Shown piece after piece: positions 1 through 11,612 of a stretch of DNA of 64,000 nucleotides. A program made the translations under genes and the position numbers. Position 1 is the stretch's first letter, and each line of letters starts with the position of its first letter. This stretch comes from Pseudomonadota bacterium (GTDB taxonomy: Bacteria; Pseudomonadota; Gammaproteobacteria; Burkholderiales; JAKAFK01), in contig JAKAFK010000006.1 of the NCBI GenBank assembly GCA_021817985.1, positions 28,839 to 92,838 of the forward strand. Direction: 5' to 3'. The notes beneath the pieces are model-generated. The model saw only the letters and a program-made list of their open reading frames with translations, ran no database searches and was not told where the DNA came from.

Positions 1-356
1 ACCGTGGAGCGGATCGCGTTGGCGATGCTCACGATGCCCACCAGGACTTGCCGGATTTCCTCTTTTTCCGTGGCGCGGTTGAGCTCGCGCACCGATGACT
101 CCATCTCGCGCGAACGCTCTCCCATGCTGACGGCCAACTGGTCCGTCTTGTCCGTGATGGCGGCCACCAATGCCTTGGCTACGGGCAACAGTTCCGCGCA
201 GGCGTCGTAGGCGAGCTCGTCGGACAGCATACTGCCTTCCGCGCCCGCGAGCTCGCGATAGATCCGCGTGTAGTTCTCCGGTGTCGGCGGCAGCTCGAGG
301 CGCGCGAGCCTATGCAACGTCGCCCTGGCCAGCTGCGCAGCTGTATGTTCTGTCAC
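1..356 (-). CDS. Diguanylate cyclase (GGDEF family), N-terminal part, cut by window edge
   Basis: Only the first 118 codons are present; the rest lies left of the window. Reading the minus strand from a GTG at 356 gives a protein beginning VTEHTAAQLARATLHRLARL followed by ELPPTPENYTRIYRELAG. This matches the N-terminal region typical of a proteobacterial group of soluble GGDEF proteins that carry L-PPTPENY-x-RIY-x-E before a coiled coil. A strong ribosome binding site (AAAGGGGGGAG) sits 6 bases upstream of the GTG. The catalytic GGDEF domain is not visible, so the cyclase call rests on the N-terminal family signature alone. No transmembrane segment is seen in this part. Confidence 0.7.
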   Translation of the reverse strand, partial: MTEHTAAQLARATLHRLARLELPPTPENYTRIYRELAGAEGSMLSDELAYDACAELLPVAKALVAAITDKTDQLAVSMGERSREMESSVRELNRATEKEEIRQVLVGIVSIANAIRST

Positions 357-665
357 GTCCAGCTCCCCCCTTTCCCATTTCAGGCAGCGCCCCACCAACG
401 GCGAATGCGGGCCTCCCGCCGTTCACCCGAGCGCGGCCCCTGTCCGGACGATGACGACGACCGTGTTCCTTCTGCCTGTTATTATTGTTCCGGTGGCAAA
501 CGCAAGGGGGGCTTGGCGCACACGACGCGAAGGCGCCCCAGGCATTCGGATCGGCACCACCCGAGATCGACTCCAGGAAGTATACACCAAACCCCTGGTC
601 GTCTTACCTGGCCTCGGCGCGCCCACCGTCGTGGGCGCGCCGATGAGCCCGATGGGGCAAACCCG
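357..665. other. Intergenic region between the DGC start and the ubiB end
   Basis: No convincing gene is seen here. It should hold the promoter of the leftward diguanylate cyclase gene. Its only clear structure is a 12-bp perfect inverted repeat at 615-642 just after the ubiB stop. Confidence 0.5.
615..642 (-). terminator. Stem-loop downstream of the UbiB-family gene
   Basis: A perfect inverted repeat (CGGCGCGCCCAC / GTGGGCGCGCCG) encloses a 4-base loop, 24 bases after the stop codon. There is no T-run on the minus strand, so it may be a weak terminator or an mRNA 3'-end stabiliser. Confidence 0.4.
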
Positions 666-2345
666 TCAGTCTTTTCCCGAACGCCAGATGGACAGAATGA
701 GCCACATGCTGTTCAAGAAAGCGACCAGAAACCCCAGCAGCCCGAACAAGGGCAGGCCGAGCAGTGACGGCCCGCCCTTGACCGTCATGACGATGGAGGA
801 GCCCACCACCAGGGAGGCGGTCAGGATCCCCAAGGTCAGCCGGCTCGTGCTCTTGTCGAGCTGGTGTCCGAAATGATCCAGGCGCTTGAGATCCAGGTCG
901 ATGCGCATGCCGCCCCGGCGCGCGTCCTTGACGAGGCGCGCGAAATCGCGCGGAATGTCGATGACGGCGCCGAGCAGATCCGTCAGGCTGTGTCGGCCCC
1001 GCGCCACGAGGGCCGCGGGCGCATAGCGTTCCTTCACGACCCGCTCGATGAAGGGGGTGAGGTGATCGAGCATCTGGAAGGCCGGGTCGAGCTGCCGTCC
1101 GAGCCCTTCCAGCGTGATGAGCGTCTTGAACAGCAACGTCAGGTCCGGGGGAAGCACGAGGGAGTTTTCCCGGATGATCACGGTGATTTCTCGAAGCAGC
1201 AGGCCGAAGTTGATGTCCTTGAGCGGCAGGTTCTCGTAGTTGAAGACGAATTCGCCGACGTCTGCGGCCAGTTTCCCCTCGTCGATGCCACGATCGTCGG
1301 TCCAATTGAGCAGCACGTCGATCATGGCGCGCTCATCCTTGCGCACGAGCCCCGTCAGGAGGTCCACGATCTCGTTTCGCCGCGGATTGGACAAGCGCCC
1401 GACCATGCCGAAATCGACCATTCCCAGTCGCTCCCCCGGCAGATAGAAGACGTTTCCGGGGTGGGGGTCGGCGTGAAAGTAGCCGTCGACCAGGATCATC
1501 TTGAGAACGGCATCGGCCCCGCGCGCGGCGAGCAGGCGCCGATCGAGGCCGGCGCGGTCCACGGCCGCCAGGTCCGTGCCGGCAATGCCTTGAATCGCCT
1601 GCTGAACGTTGACCGTTTCGCGAGTCCACTCCCAATAGACCCGGGGGATGAGCACGGTCGGATCCTGAGCGAAATTCTGCGAGAAGCGCTCGATGTTGCG
1701 CGCCTCCATGGCGAAATCGAGCTCACGCCGCAAGGAGCGCTTGAACTGCGCGACCACCTGGGTCGGCCGATAGCGTCTCACTTCCGGAATTTCGAGCTCG
1801 AGCAGGCGTGCGATGTGGGCGAGAATGCGCAGGTCCGCCTCGATCTTGGGCACGACCCCGGGCCGGCGCACCTTGAGCACGACGGGCGTCCCGTCCGCCA
1901 ATTCGGCGGTGTGGACCTGGGCGATCGAGGCGGCCGCCACCGCCACCGGGTTTAGGTGGCGAAAGATCTGCTCGGGATCCCCCCCGAGCGCCTTCTCCAG
2001 TTCGGGCCGCAACTCCTCGAAGGCGACCGCAGGCACCTTGCTTTGCAGCTTCTCGAATTCGGCGATCCAGTCCGGCGGAAAAATGTCCACCCGGGTGGCG
2101 AGGACCTGCCCCAGCTTCACGAAGGTGGGTCCCAGCGCTTCCAGCGCCAGGCGCACACGTTCGGGAGTCTCGAGCTGCTTGTGTGCCTCCGATTCCTTCC
2201 AGCGCAAAATGCGGCCCGCACGCTTGAGCACGTTGATGATGCCAAGACGCTTCATCAAATCGCCCAAACCATAGCGCACGAGCACCGAGGCGATTTCTTG
2301 CAGGCGCGGGAGATCCCGCATCGCGCTCAAGGTTTCCCAGATCAT
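666..2345 (-). CDS. ubiB: AarF/UbiB-family atypical protein kinase, ubiquinone biosynthesis
   Basis: A 559-residue ABC1/UbiB-family protein, an atypical kinase/ATPase needed for ubiquinone synthesis in proteobacteria. The family marks are present: the KxGQ motif (FVKLGQ), the alanine-rich nucleotide loop (AAASIAQVH), the lysine in VVLKVRRPG, the catalytic loop HADPHPGN and the metal-binding DFG. The C-terminus carries two hydrophobic helices separated by a short GGPSLLG turn, as in UbiB, which would anchor it to the inner membrane. I chose ATG 2345 (MIWETLSAMRDL) because homologues begin there; a TTG 21 bases upstream is possible. No other ubi genes are near, so its exact paralogue status (UbiB proper or another AarF protein) is inferred. 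Confidence 0.85.
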   Translation of the reverse strand: MIWETLSAMRDLPRLQEIASVLVRYGLGDLMKRLGIINVLKRAGRILRWKESEAHKQLETPERVRLALEALGPTFVKLGQVLATRVDIFPPDWIAEFEKLQSKVPAVAFEELRPELEKALGGDPEQIFRHLNPVAVAAASIAQVHTAELADGTPVVLKVRRPGVVPKIEADLRILAHIARLLELEIPEVRRYRPTQVVAQFKRSLRRELDFAMEARNIERFSQNFAQDPTVLIPRVYWEWTRETVNVQQAIQGIAGTDLAAVDRAGLDRRLLAARGADAVLKMILVDGYFHADPHPGNVFYLPGERLGMVDFGMVGRLSNPRRNEIVDLLTGLVRKDERAMIDVLLNWTDDRGIDEGKLAADVGEFVFNYENLPLKDINFGLLLREITVIIRENSLVLPPDLTLLFKTLITLEGLGRQLDPAFQMLDHLTPFIERVVKERYAPAALVARGRHSLTDLLGAVIDIPRDFARLVKDARRGGMRIDLDLKRLDHFGHQLDKSTSRLTLGILTASLVVGSSIVMTVKGGPSLLGLPLFGLLGFLVAFLNSMWLILSIWRSGKD

Positions 2346-2596
2346 GCCGATGCTTTTGTCATGCAAGGTTCTCGATGGACTGTCCGGATCGTGGCGCAGC
2401 CGGCCAACGGACTGCCTCGCTTGACGCCAGGAAACGCCCGTGTATCATGGCCTCCCTGCGACGAAACGCGGGCCGTCCCCGGCTCGCCGCAGCGCCGTCC
2501 CCTCCGTCATTCGGCCTTGCTTCGTGCCGGGAATTCGCCTGAGCGCAAGGACGTATCGCTGTACAAATTCGCAACGCCTGGGTTAGATTAGCAGAT

Positions 2597-3166
2597 ATGC
2601 GGACCTACGAAATTGTTTTTATTGCCTGTTTGGCGGTTGTCCTGAGTTTCCCCGCACGCGCAGACACCAACGCGACCGCATCCGCCGCGTCCCCGTCGGG
2701 GACGCAGCCGCTCGCCACCGCGCCCGCCGGGCCCTCGCGCCACCTCGCGTCTGACTTGGTTATATACGCCCTCGGGCTGCTCGGTGTCAATTACAAGTAT
2801 GGCGGCGATTCGATCGAGACCGGCCTGGACTGCAGCGGCTTCGTGCGGTATGTCTTCGGCCATGCGGCAGGGCTCGATCTTCCCCACAACGCCTACGCCA
2901 TGAGCCGCCTCGGCCGCAGGATCCGCCGCGACGACCTCAAGCCGGGCGACCTGGTTTTTTTCCGCACCTTGCGCAACGCCTTCTCCCATGTCGGCATCTA
3001 CCTCGGCCAAAACCGCTTCATCGACGCGCCGAGACCGGGGCAAACGGTGCGGATCGAAGATTTTACCGACACCTACTGGGCGCGGCGATTCGAGGAGGCG
3101 AGGCGTCTTCTGGCGCCGAAAGCCGCCGACGCCGCGAGCAGCCGGAGCCCGTCGGGCACGCCTTAG
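2597..3166 (+). CDS. NlpC/P60-family murein peptidase with altered third active-site residue
   Basis: A 189-residue exported protein: signal peptide at residues 1-22 (cleavage likely after FPARA), a Ser/Ala/Pro-rich linker to about 50, then an NlpC/P60 domain. Family members cleave peptide bonds in the murein stem. The catalytic Cys79 (DCSGF) and His131 (SHVGIYLG) are visible. The third polar residue, usually His in the motif F-[IV]-H-A, is Asp143 here (FIDAPR). The start is ATG 2597; no strong ribosome binding site is seen, and a TTAGATT -10-like element lies just upstream. It is divergent from the UbiB-family gene. The gene ends 93 bases before the next start. Confidence 0.85.
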   Translation: MRTYEIVFIACLAVVLSFPARADTNATASAASPSGTQPLATAPAGPSRHLASDLVIYALGLLGVNYKYGGDSIETGLDCSGFVRYVFGHAAGLDLPHNAYAMSRLGRRIRRDDLKPGDLVFFRTLRNAFSHVGIYLGQNRFIDAPRPGQTVRIEDFTDTYWARRFEEARRLLAPKAADAASSRSPSGTP

Positions 3167-3194
3167 GCAAGCGCTCTGACCCGGAACGCCAGGC

Positions 3195-3230
3195 TTGCAT
3201 TTTCCACGATTGTGAATGATAATCGGTCGC
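3195..3230 (+). promoter_or_regulatory. Candidate promoter overlapped by a Fur-box-like site
   Basis: TTGCAT (3195-3200) and GATAAT (3218-3223) are spaced by 17 bases. The -10 lies inside GTGAATGATAATCGGTCGC (3212-3230), which matches 13 of 19 positions of the classic Fur consensus built from GATAAT repeats. The next gene starts at 3260. Iron control is inferred from sequence only. Confidence 0.5.
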
Positions 3231-3259
3231 ATTCGCATTCAACAACCGTGGGAGGTCGC

Positions 3260-4060
3260 ATGACAAGATATTCCGAATCCAGCCGCTGGTGGCTCGTGGG
3301 CGCGGCGATGCTGACGGCAGCAAGCGCATGGGGACAGCCTTGCGATATCGACGACTATGTCACCCGGGCGATCGGCATCGAGGAGCCCTGGATGGAGAAC
3401 GGGGCCTATCTCTTTACCCAGAGCACCAACAACGCCAGCCCGCAGTCCATCACCGTGGCCCCGGAAATCGAGGGCCGCTTCGGCGATCGCCTCGGCATGG
3501 AGCTCGACCTGCCCGCATACACCGCGCAGGCGCCGCTCGGCCGGGCGCCCGGCGCCTTCGGCCCCCTGGCCGCAGGCCTGAAATGGGGCGCCGTGCAGCG
3601 CTGCGACTCGAGCGACCGGCGCGCCACGCTGGTGACCGGCGAGATCGAGGGACAGTACTGGGCCGACCGGCGCCCCTCGGTGCTCCCCGATGAGGGCAAC
3701 GCCGCAACGGCACAAGGGATGTGGGCCCAACTGTGGTATCCCTGGTTCAACCAGGGGGAGGTCGGCTACACCCAGCGCATTGGCCCCGGCGTGACCAGCG
3801 GGTGGTTCCTCAACACCGCCGTCGGCCGGTCCCTGAACACCGCCTGGTCGGCCCAAGTCGAGATTGAGCTCGACAACCAACTGCCCCTGGACGGCGGGGG
3901 CCACGGCATCGAAGGCAGTATCATGCCGCAGATCGGCTACCGCCCCGCGCGGCACTGGCTGGTCGCCCTCGGCGAACAGGCTTCGCGCCAGCAGGGCACG
4001 CGGCAAACCGGTTGGTCGACGTGGCTCATGATCGAGCACGAGTTTGCCGATCGGGACTAG
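3260..4060 (+). CDS. Exported protein, probable outer-membrane beta-barrel, possibly iron-regulated
   Basis: A 266-residue protein with a signal peptide ([18 protein letters not shown], residues 9-26) and then alternating amphipathic strands typical of a small outer-membrane barrel, for example [25 protein letters not shown] and a C-terminal [16 protein letters not shown] do not recognise a named family. I chose ATG 3260 over the upstream in-frame ATG at 3212 because it has a strong ribosome binding site (GGGAGG, 3250-3255) and precedes the signal peptide directly; the upstream ATG falls inside the promoter/Fur-like site. Cysteines follow the cleavage site (PCDIDD) and recur at QRCDSSDRR. Confidence 0.65.
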   Translation: MTRYSESSRWWLVGAAMLTAASAWGQPCDIDDYVTRAIGIEEPWMENGAYLFTQSTNNASPQSITVAPEIEGRFGDRLGMELDLPAYTAQAPLGRAPGAFGPLAAGLKWGAVQRCDSSDRRATLVTGEIEGQYWADRRPSVLPDEGNAATAQGMWAQLWYPWFNQGEVGYTQRIGPGVTSGWFLNTAVGRSLNTAWSAQVEIELDNQLPLDGGGHGIEGSIMPQIGYRPARHWLVALGEQASRQQGTRQTGWSTWLMIEHEFADRD

Positions 4061-4278
4061 CGTGCGCCCGCCTGCGCGCGGGCGACACCGCCCTTCTCTG
4101 GCCTACTTGCCCGCCTGACCGTCCGAAGGCGCCATCCCCGTGCCCCTGGGGCGAGCCATCGCCCCGCGAGGGGACGCCCACGACGATCCCCCGCGCAGCG
4201 GACGGGGCGTGTCCGGCCGAAAAAACCTCTTCGTGCCAAGCTATTGCGGTTTATCGGTGCGCGGTATTAAATGGGGGG

Positions 4279-7200
4279 ATGGCCTTGCACAACTCTCATT
4301 GGCGCCCGTGGCATTCCGGCGGAGCACACGACTCGGACGCTTTCGCGAGCGACATGAAGCTCACGGTGGGCATGGGCTTTGCCATGGTCCTCGTCCTCAT
4401 GGTCGCACTGACCGGGGTCACCCTGAAGCAGATGGCCGCCATGGACAGCCGCCTCGAGGGCATCGTCAACCAGAACAACGCCAAGACCCGTCTGGCCACG
4501 GTGATGCGCGACACGCTGCGCGACCGCGTCATCACCACCTACAACATTCTGATCCTGCAAAATCCCTTCGCCAAGGATGCCGAGCGCATGCACTTCTATG
4601 CGCTCGGCGAAACCTATGCCGAGGCGCATAACCAACTCGCCGGCATGGTCAGTTCTCCCGCGGAAAAGACTCTGCTGCGGCAGGTCGATGCGATCACCGC
4701 CGTCACCGAGCCCGTGGTGCTGCGCACGATCTCGCTCGCCATGGATGGCCACGACAGCCAGGCACTGGAACTGCTGCTTCAAGACACCATGCCCATGCAA
4801 CGCAAAGCCATGGCGAAATTGAATGCCCTCGTCGCCCTTCAGCAGTCGGCCACCCGCACCGCGGCGCAGCAGGCACGCGCAGCCTATCGCGAGACCCGGC
4901 TGCTGCTCGTCATCCTGGGCGGGGCGGCGGCCGTCATCGGGATTGCCATCGCCAGCATCGTCATCCGCCGGACCTCCGCCCAAACCCACGAGATCGAAAA
5001 AGAAAAGCTCAAGTACAAGACGCTGTTCGAGACCAACTCCGACGGCATCGTCATCTTCGACGAAACGGGGTTCGTCGATTGCAACCGCGCCGCGCTCAGG
5101 ATGTTCGGCATGGAGAACGTCGAGGCCTTCGTGGGCAAGAAACCTGGGGAACTGGGGCCGCCCGTGCAGCCCGGCGGCGCCCCCTCCACGCGCTACGCCG
5201 CCGAGCGGATGGAAGAAGCCGTCCGCAGGGGCCATGCCTTCTTCGAATGGATGGGCCGGCGTGCCGATGGAAGCGCCTTCCCCACGGAAATCGCCCTGGA
5301 CGCCATGCCCCTCGATGGCCGCATCGTCGTCCAGGCGATCGTGCGCGACATCACCGAGCGCAAACAGGCGGAACAAGAACTCAAGACGGCCTACGATGCC
5401 GCCCTGGAGGCCTCGCGGGTCAAGTCGGAATTCGTCGCCAACGTGAGTCACGAATTGCGCACCCCGATGAACGGCATCATCGGCATGATCGAACTGCTGG
5501 CGACCACCCCGCTGACCGCCCAGCAACGGGACTATGCGCAGACCGTGCGCACTTCCGCGGAGTCCTTGCTCGCGATTATCAACCGCATCCTCGATTTCTC
5601 CAAGATCGAGGCCGGCAAGCTCGAGCTCGAGACGATTCCTTTCGATCTGTGCGAGACGGCGGAGGAAGTCGCCGAACTGCTCGGTCGTCCGGCGCAGCTC
5701 AAGGGACTCACCCTGCTGTGCGAAGTCGACCCCCGCCTGCCCTGCCAACTCAAGGGAGACCCGACGCGGTTGCGACAGGTTTTGATCAATCTGGTCGACA
5801 ACGCGATCAAGTTCACCGAACAAGGACACGTACGCCTGCGCATCACCCCACGCAAGGCGAGCGCCTCGAACGCGGAACTCCTGTTCGAGGTGAGCGACAC
5901 CGGGATCGGGATTCCACCCGAGGGCCGTTCACGCCTCTTCAAATCCTTCTCCCAGGCGGACGGCTCCACCACCCGCAAGTATGGAGGCACCGGCCTCGGC
6001 CTCGTGATTTCCAAGGAGATCATCGAAGCGATGGGCGGCGCCATGACCGTCGACAGCACGCCCGGCCATGGCACGACCTTTTCCTTCGGCCTGACCTTGG
6101 AGAGGAACCCACTCCCCGCCGCCCCCGCCGCACCGGAGGAGAATTCCCTCGCCGGCCATCGGGCATTGCTCCTCGGCGACGATCCCGAGACCTGCCGCAT
6201 CCTCGGCGAACGGCTGACCTACTGGGGCCTGCGCCTGGTCCAGGCAGATCGCATCGAGCAGGCGCGCGATATCCTGCAGGCCGCGGCCGCCGAAAAGTCG
6301 CCCTTCGATTTCCTCCTCGTGATGAGCGAACTGCCGGTCCGCGGCTCCCGCGCGCTCGAGCGATCCCTCCCCGAGGCAGCCGCCGGCGCCCGCCGGACCA
6401 TCCTTCTGCGTGCCATGACGGCAGACCGGCGCACCGCCAGCGCGGTCCCTGCCGGCGTCGCCGCCTGCCTCAACCGGCCGGTACGTTCCCGGCGCCTGTG
6501 GCAGACCCTGACCGAGCTCACGCGCGAGGACACTCCCCCCGGGATCCCCCTTGACGCCACTCCCATGAGGGTGGCGGCCGCCGAGTCGGACCGTGTCTTG
6601 CTGGTCGAAGACAACGCCGTCAACCAGAAAGTCATGGTCCATATGCTGGAGCGCCTGGGCCTTTCCTGCGATCTCGCGCTCACTGGACTGGAGGCCATAC
6701 GGGCTGCCGCCGGCAGCCCGTACGCGCTGATTCTTATGGATTGTCAGATGCCGGAAATGGACGGCTTCGAAGCGACCCGCCACCTGCGTTCGGAGGAACA
6801 GGCACGCTCACGGCAACGCACCCCGGTGATCGCCATGACCGCCAATGCCATGCCCGGCGACCGCGAGAAATGCTTGGCGGCGGGTATGGACGGCTATCTG
6901 CAAAAACCCGTCAAGCTGCAGGAACTCGCGGCGCTGGTGGCGCAGTGGCTGCCGCAGCGTCAATCGGACATGCCGCCGGAGGCGCCGCCGATCGACCGGG
7001 ATCATCTGGATCACATGTTTCGCCATGATGCCAAAGTCGTCCAGGAGATGATCGCACTCTTCCTGTCCAGCACCGACGAGGCCTTGGGCCGATTGCACGC
7101 CAGCCTCGAGGCCAAGGATGCCCGGCGCGTGGCGGCGATCGCCCACGAGATCAAGGGTGCGTCGCTTTACATCGGCGCGTCGCAGTGCGCCGAGAGCGCG

Positions 7201-7365
7201 CGCGCCCTTGAACAGGCGGCGAAGCGCGAGGACTGGCCCGAGATCGCGACGGCCCAGGCGATCCTCCGCGCGGCCTTCGCCCGTGCCCACGAGTGCGGCA
7301 CCCCCGCCCAGATCGGCGATCAGACGGCCACGCTGGATCCAGGCACTTCGCTGGAGGCGCGCTAG
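4279..7365 (+). CDS. Hybrid sensor histidine kinase (4HB-PAS-HisKA-HATPase-REC-REC-HPt)
   Basis: A 1028-residue membrane hybrid kinase. Order: transmembrane helix at about 27-49, a periplasmic four-helix-bundle sensor to about 205, second transmembrane helix at about 207-229, PAS domain at about 244-360, HisKA with phospho-acceptor His391 (SHELRTPMN), HATPase with DTGIGIP and GGTGLGL, a degenerate receiver at about 627-745, an intact receiver with Asp821 (LILMDCQMP), and an HPt domain with His956 (AHEIKG). In the first receiver the phospho-Asp position is Ser683 and the usual Lys-Pro is Arg-Pro (733-734), so it is probably not phosphorylated. The layout resembles BarA-type kinases. ATG 4279 follows GGGGGG directly with no spacer; ATG 4354 is an alternative start. 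No cognate response regulator is adjacent, so the output is unknown. Confidence 0.88.
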   Translation: MALHNSHWRPWHSGGAHDSDAFASDMKLTVGMGFAMVLVLMVALTGVTLKQMAAMDSRLEGIVNQNNAKTRLATVMRDTLRDRVITTYNILILQNPFAKDAERMHFYALGETYAEAHNQLAGMVSSPAEKTLLRQVDAITAVTEPVVLRTISLAMDGHDSQALELLLQDTMPMQRKAMAKLNALVALQQSATRTAAQQARAAYRETRLLLVILGGAAAVIGIAIASIVIRRTSAQTHEIEKEKLKYKTLFETNSDGIVIFDETGFVDCNRAALRMFGMENVEAFVGKKPGELGPPVQPGGAPSTRYAAERMEEAVRRGHAFFEWMGRRADGSAFPTEIALDAMPLDGRIVVQAIVRDITERKQAEQELKTAYDAALEASRVKSEFVANVSHELRTPMNGIIGMIELLATTPLTAQQRDYAQTVRTSAESLLAIINRILDFSKIEAGKLELETIPFDLCETAEEVAELLGRPAQLKGLTLLCEVDPRLPCQLKGDPTRLRQVLINLVDNAIKFTEQGHVRLRITPRKASASNAELLFEVSDTGIGIPPEGRSRLFKSFSQADGSTTRKYGGTGLGLVISKEIIEAMGGAMTVDSTPGHGTTFSFGLTLERNPLPAAPAAPEENSLAGHRALLLGDDPETCRILGERLTYWGLRLVQADRIEQARDILQAAAAEKSPFDFLLVMSELPVRGSRALERSLPEAAAGARRTILLRAMTADRRTASAVPAGVAACLNRPVRSRRLWQTLTELTREDTPPGIPLDATPMRVAAAESDRVLLVEDNAVNQKVMVHMLERLGLSCDLALTGLEAIRAAAGSPYALILMDCQMPEMDGFEATRHLRSEEQARSRQRTPVIAMTANAMPGDREKCLAAGMDGYLQKPVKLQELAALVAQWLPQRQSDMPPEAPPIDRDHLDHMFRHDAKVVQEMIALFLSSTDEALGRLHASLEAKDARRVAAIAHEIKGASLYIGASQCAESARALEQAAKREDWPEIATAQAILRAAFARAHECGTPAQIGDQTATLDPGTSLEAR

Positions 7366-7917
7366 TCTTTTGCCCTCGCAAGCGCGCGCCCGGGGGCGAG
7401 TCCGGCCCGGGCTTGCAAGGCGGCCGCGTGTTCGCGCCTGCGACCCGACGCTAACCAAGGATGCCGTCCACCGGCAGCCCTTCCCCATGGCGCGTGGAAA
7501 TGCATTTCCCTTGCCCCCGGCTCGCCTGCGCGGGGAGCCTCCATCACGCACGAGCGCCGCTGTGCGCTCAAGCGCAAGACGCGTGCTGGCGGAGGCCGGG
7601 CGCATCGAGAGCCCTTCGTGCAACCGATTGGCCTGGCGGTTTCGTAAGCGCCAGACCAATGCTATAACGAGGTTACGGCGATGTAATCCGGCCGTCCGGT
7701 CGGACGACGCGCTGATCGTGTGAGCACTGGTGCAACAGGGGGAACGATGGAACGCTCATGCCGATCCCTGATCGGCGCAACCTGACGAGCCCAGACAAGA
7801 ACGCCGCTCCTCCCAGGACAAGGGTTCGCCCTGCCTCGGTGTTTCGTCCCCAGCGAAAATCTCGGCCGGCCTCGGAGCGGACGCGTCATCGCGCATTACA
7901 ACACAGGAGAACTGCAG
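7366..7917. other. Gene-poor stretch with one candidate promoter
   Basis: No coding region with a credible start is seen in these 552 bases. The one promoter-like pair is TTTCGT (7640-7645) and TATAAC (7663-7668) with a 17-base spacer, overlapping a small inverted repeat TGGCG/CGCCA. It could drive the gene at 7918 with a leader of about 245 bases. Confidence 0.4.
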
Positions 7918-8208
7918 ATGCCTGAAGTAGATACGGACAGGGTGCAAGCTTCTCTCCAGACAACCGAAGATGGCCTGGATCGCGTCCTTATTTCGTTTTC
8001 CTTGCCCCACCGCCAGCCTCTCCGCCTTTCACCGGAGGAAGCGCGGCGACTCGCCATCCAGCTCGTCGAACTGGTCCAGAAGTCGGAAGTACGAAGGCGC
8101 CTTCAGCATGCCACGCGCCCACAGGCGGCCACCGACGCCCAAGCCGCGGACGCCTTATGGCACGTCTCGCCGGGTACGCACCCCGTGCCGAAGCCGTCCG
8201 CGAGCTGA
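7918..8208 (+). CDS. Small hypothetical protein
   Basis: A 96-residue protein of unknown function. A good ribosome binding site (AGGAGA, 7905-7910) lies 7 bases before the ATG, which supports translation. The central part (about residues 22-60) reads as a beta strand followed by a helix: LISFSLPHRQPLRLS then PEEARRLAIQLVELVQKSE. The last third is low-complexity (Ala/Pro/His). No signal peptide or membrane segment is seen. The gene stands alone between the histidine kinase and the convergent clpB. Confidence 0.55.
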   Translation: MPEVDTDRVQASLQTTEDGLDRVLISFSLPHRQPLRLSPEEARRLAIQLVELVQKSEVRRRLQHATRPQAATDAQAADALWHVSPGTHPVPKPSAS

Positions 8209-8398
8209 CGGCGCAAAGGACGCGCATGAAAGGACAGGGGCCTGCTTTCATTGGGGGGGGGCCAAGCCGGAGCGGCGCCTGGCGCGACGGGCCGGCAGGG
8301 CGCCCCGGCAAGCGCTGCCGCCGACCGATCGCGGGGGACAAGGCCCGAACCCCGCCACGCCGCAGCGCCATGACGCCTTGAGCCGACGGGGATCCCGC

Positions 8399-10978
<2,580 letters not shown>

Positions 10979-11612
10979 GATTTTCCCCGCTCGTCTCAAA
11001 AGAGGTTGTTATCCCATAAATGGGGGGGCTGGCGACGATTTCAACCGGGATGCCGCCCGAAAAACCCGGCCGCCACCGACCCAGGAGCCAGGGAGGGCCC
11101 CCTTGCGTGGCGAAGCCTGGTCGCCTTGACAGCCTGCCATGCATGAACTATCACTGAAATTTTCGGCGCGAGATGCGCATGGCATGACTGCGTGCACCGC
11201 GCGGACGCACGCCCGCCGCCAGGATCCGGCAGAATCCACCCCAAGGGCATCACGACGATGTTGCGGATGCTAATGCGAATTAATTGATATAGTATTAATA
11301 TACCACTTGGCATTCGCGTCTATGCGCGCGATTCAAGCCAAGCCGGGCGCACACGGCGGCCGGATCCGGCGTCAACGGCCAACACGGCCGCGAGGCGGGT
11401 GATGAAAAAACTCTTCAAATTTCGGTTTTGGCTCTGATTTACGACCTTCGGTGACGGATCGACGGCTTTGCGACAATTGCAAATCAAGGGATTACAAACG
11501 TACCGCGTGCAACAAGCGGCCGGGCTCGGGTGACTTTGCGAGTCTTTCATCAGCCTGCTAGCCGTCGCGGAACATTATAAGAAGCAACAAGCCAATCAAG
11601 GGGGAGGGTGCC
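10979..11612. other. Divergent intergenic region clpB / GGDEF gene
   Basis: These 634 bases hold the clpB heat-shock promoter (11017-11045) and a short AT-rich patch at 11277-11301 that stands out from the GC-rich surroundings. A 12-codon open frame at 11402-11437 (MKKLFKFRFWL) is not followed by an obvious attenuator. No larger gene is convincing. Confidence 0.4.
11017..11045 (-). promoter_or_regulatory. Sigma-32 (RpoH) heat-shock promoter of clpB
   Basis: On the minus strand GTTGAA (11045-11040) is followed after 14 bases by CCCCATTTA (11025-11017). This agrees with the sigma-32 consensus CTTGAA, a spacer of 13-17 and CCCCATnTA: 5 of 6 at -35 and full agreement at -10. It is correctly placed upstream of clpB, a classic RpoH target. 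Confidence 0.8.

Noticed and set aside
4012..4278. N-terminal extension of the hybrid kinase frame
   Set aside because: The upstream codons overlap the end of the preceding gene, are Cys/Pro/Arg-rich and lack a membrane or sensor pattern. The first transmembrane helix starts soon after ATG 4279.
8253..8261. Run of nine G residues, possible phase-variation tract
   Set aside because: It lies between the small gene at 7918 and clpB, outside any supported coding frame or promoter, so there is no gene whose expression it could switch.
11402..11437. Phe-rich 12-codon frame (MKKLFKFRFWL) as a leader peptide
   Set aside because: No terminator/antiterminator pair follows and the downstream gene is a GGDEF protein, not an amino-acid gene.
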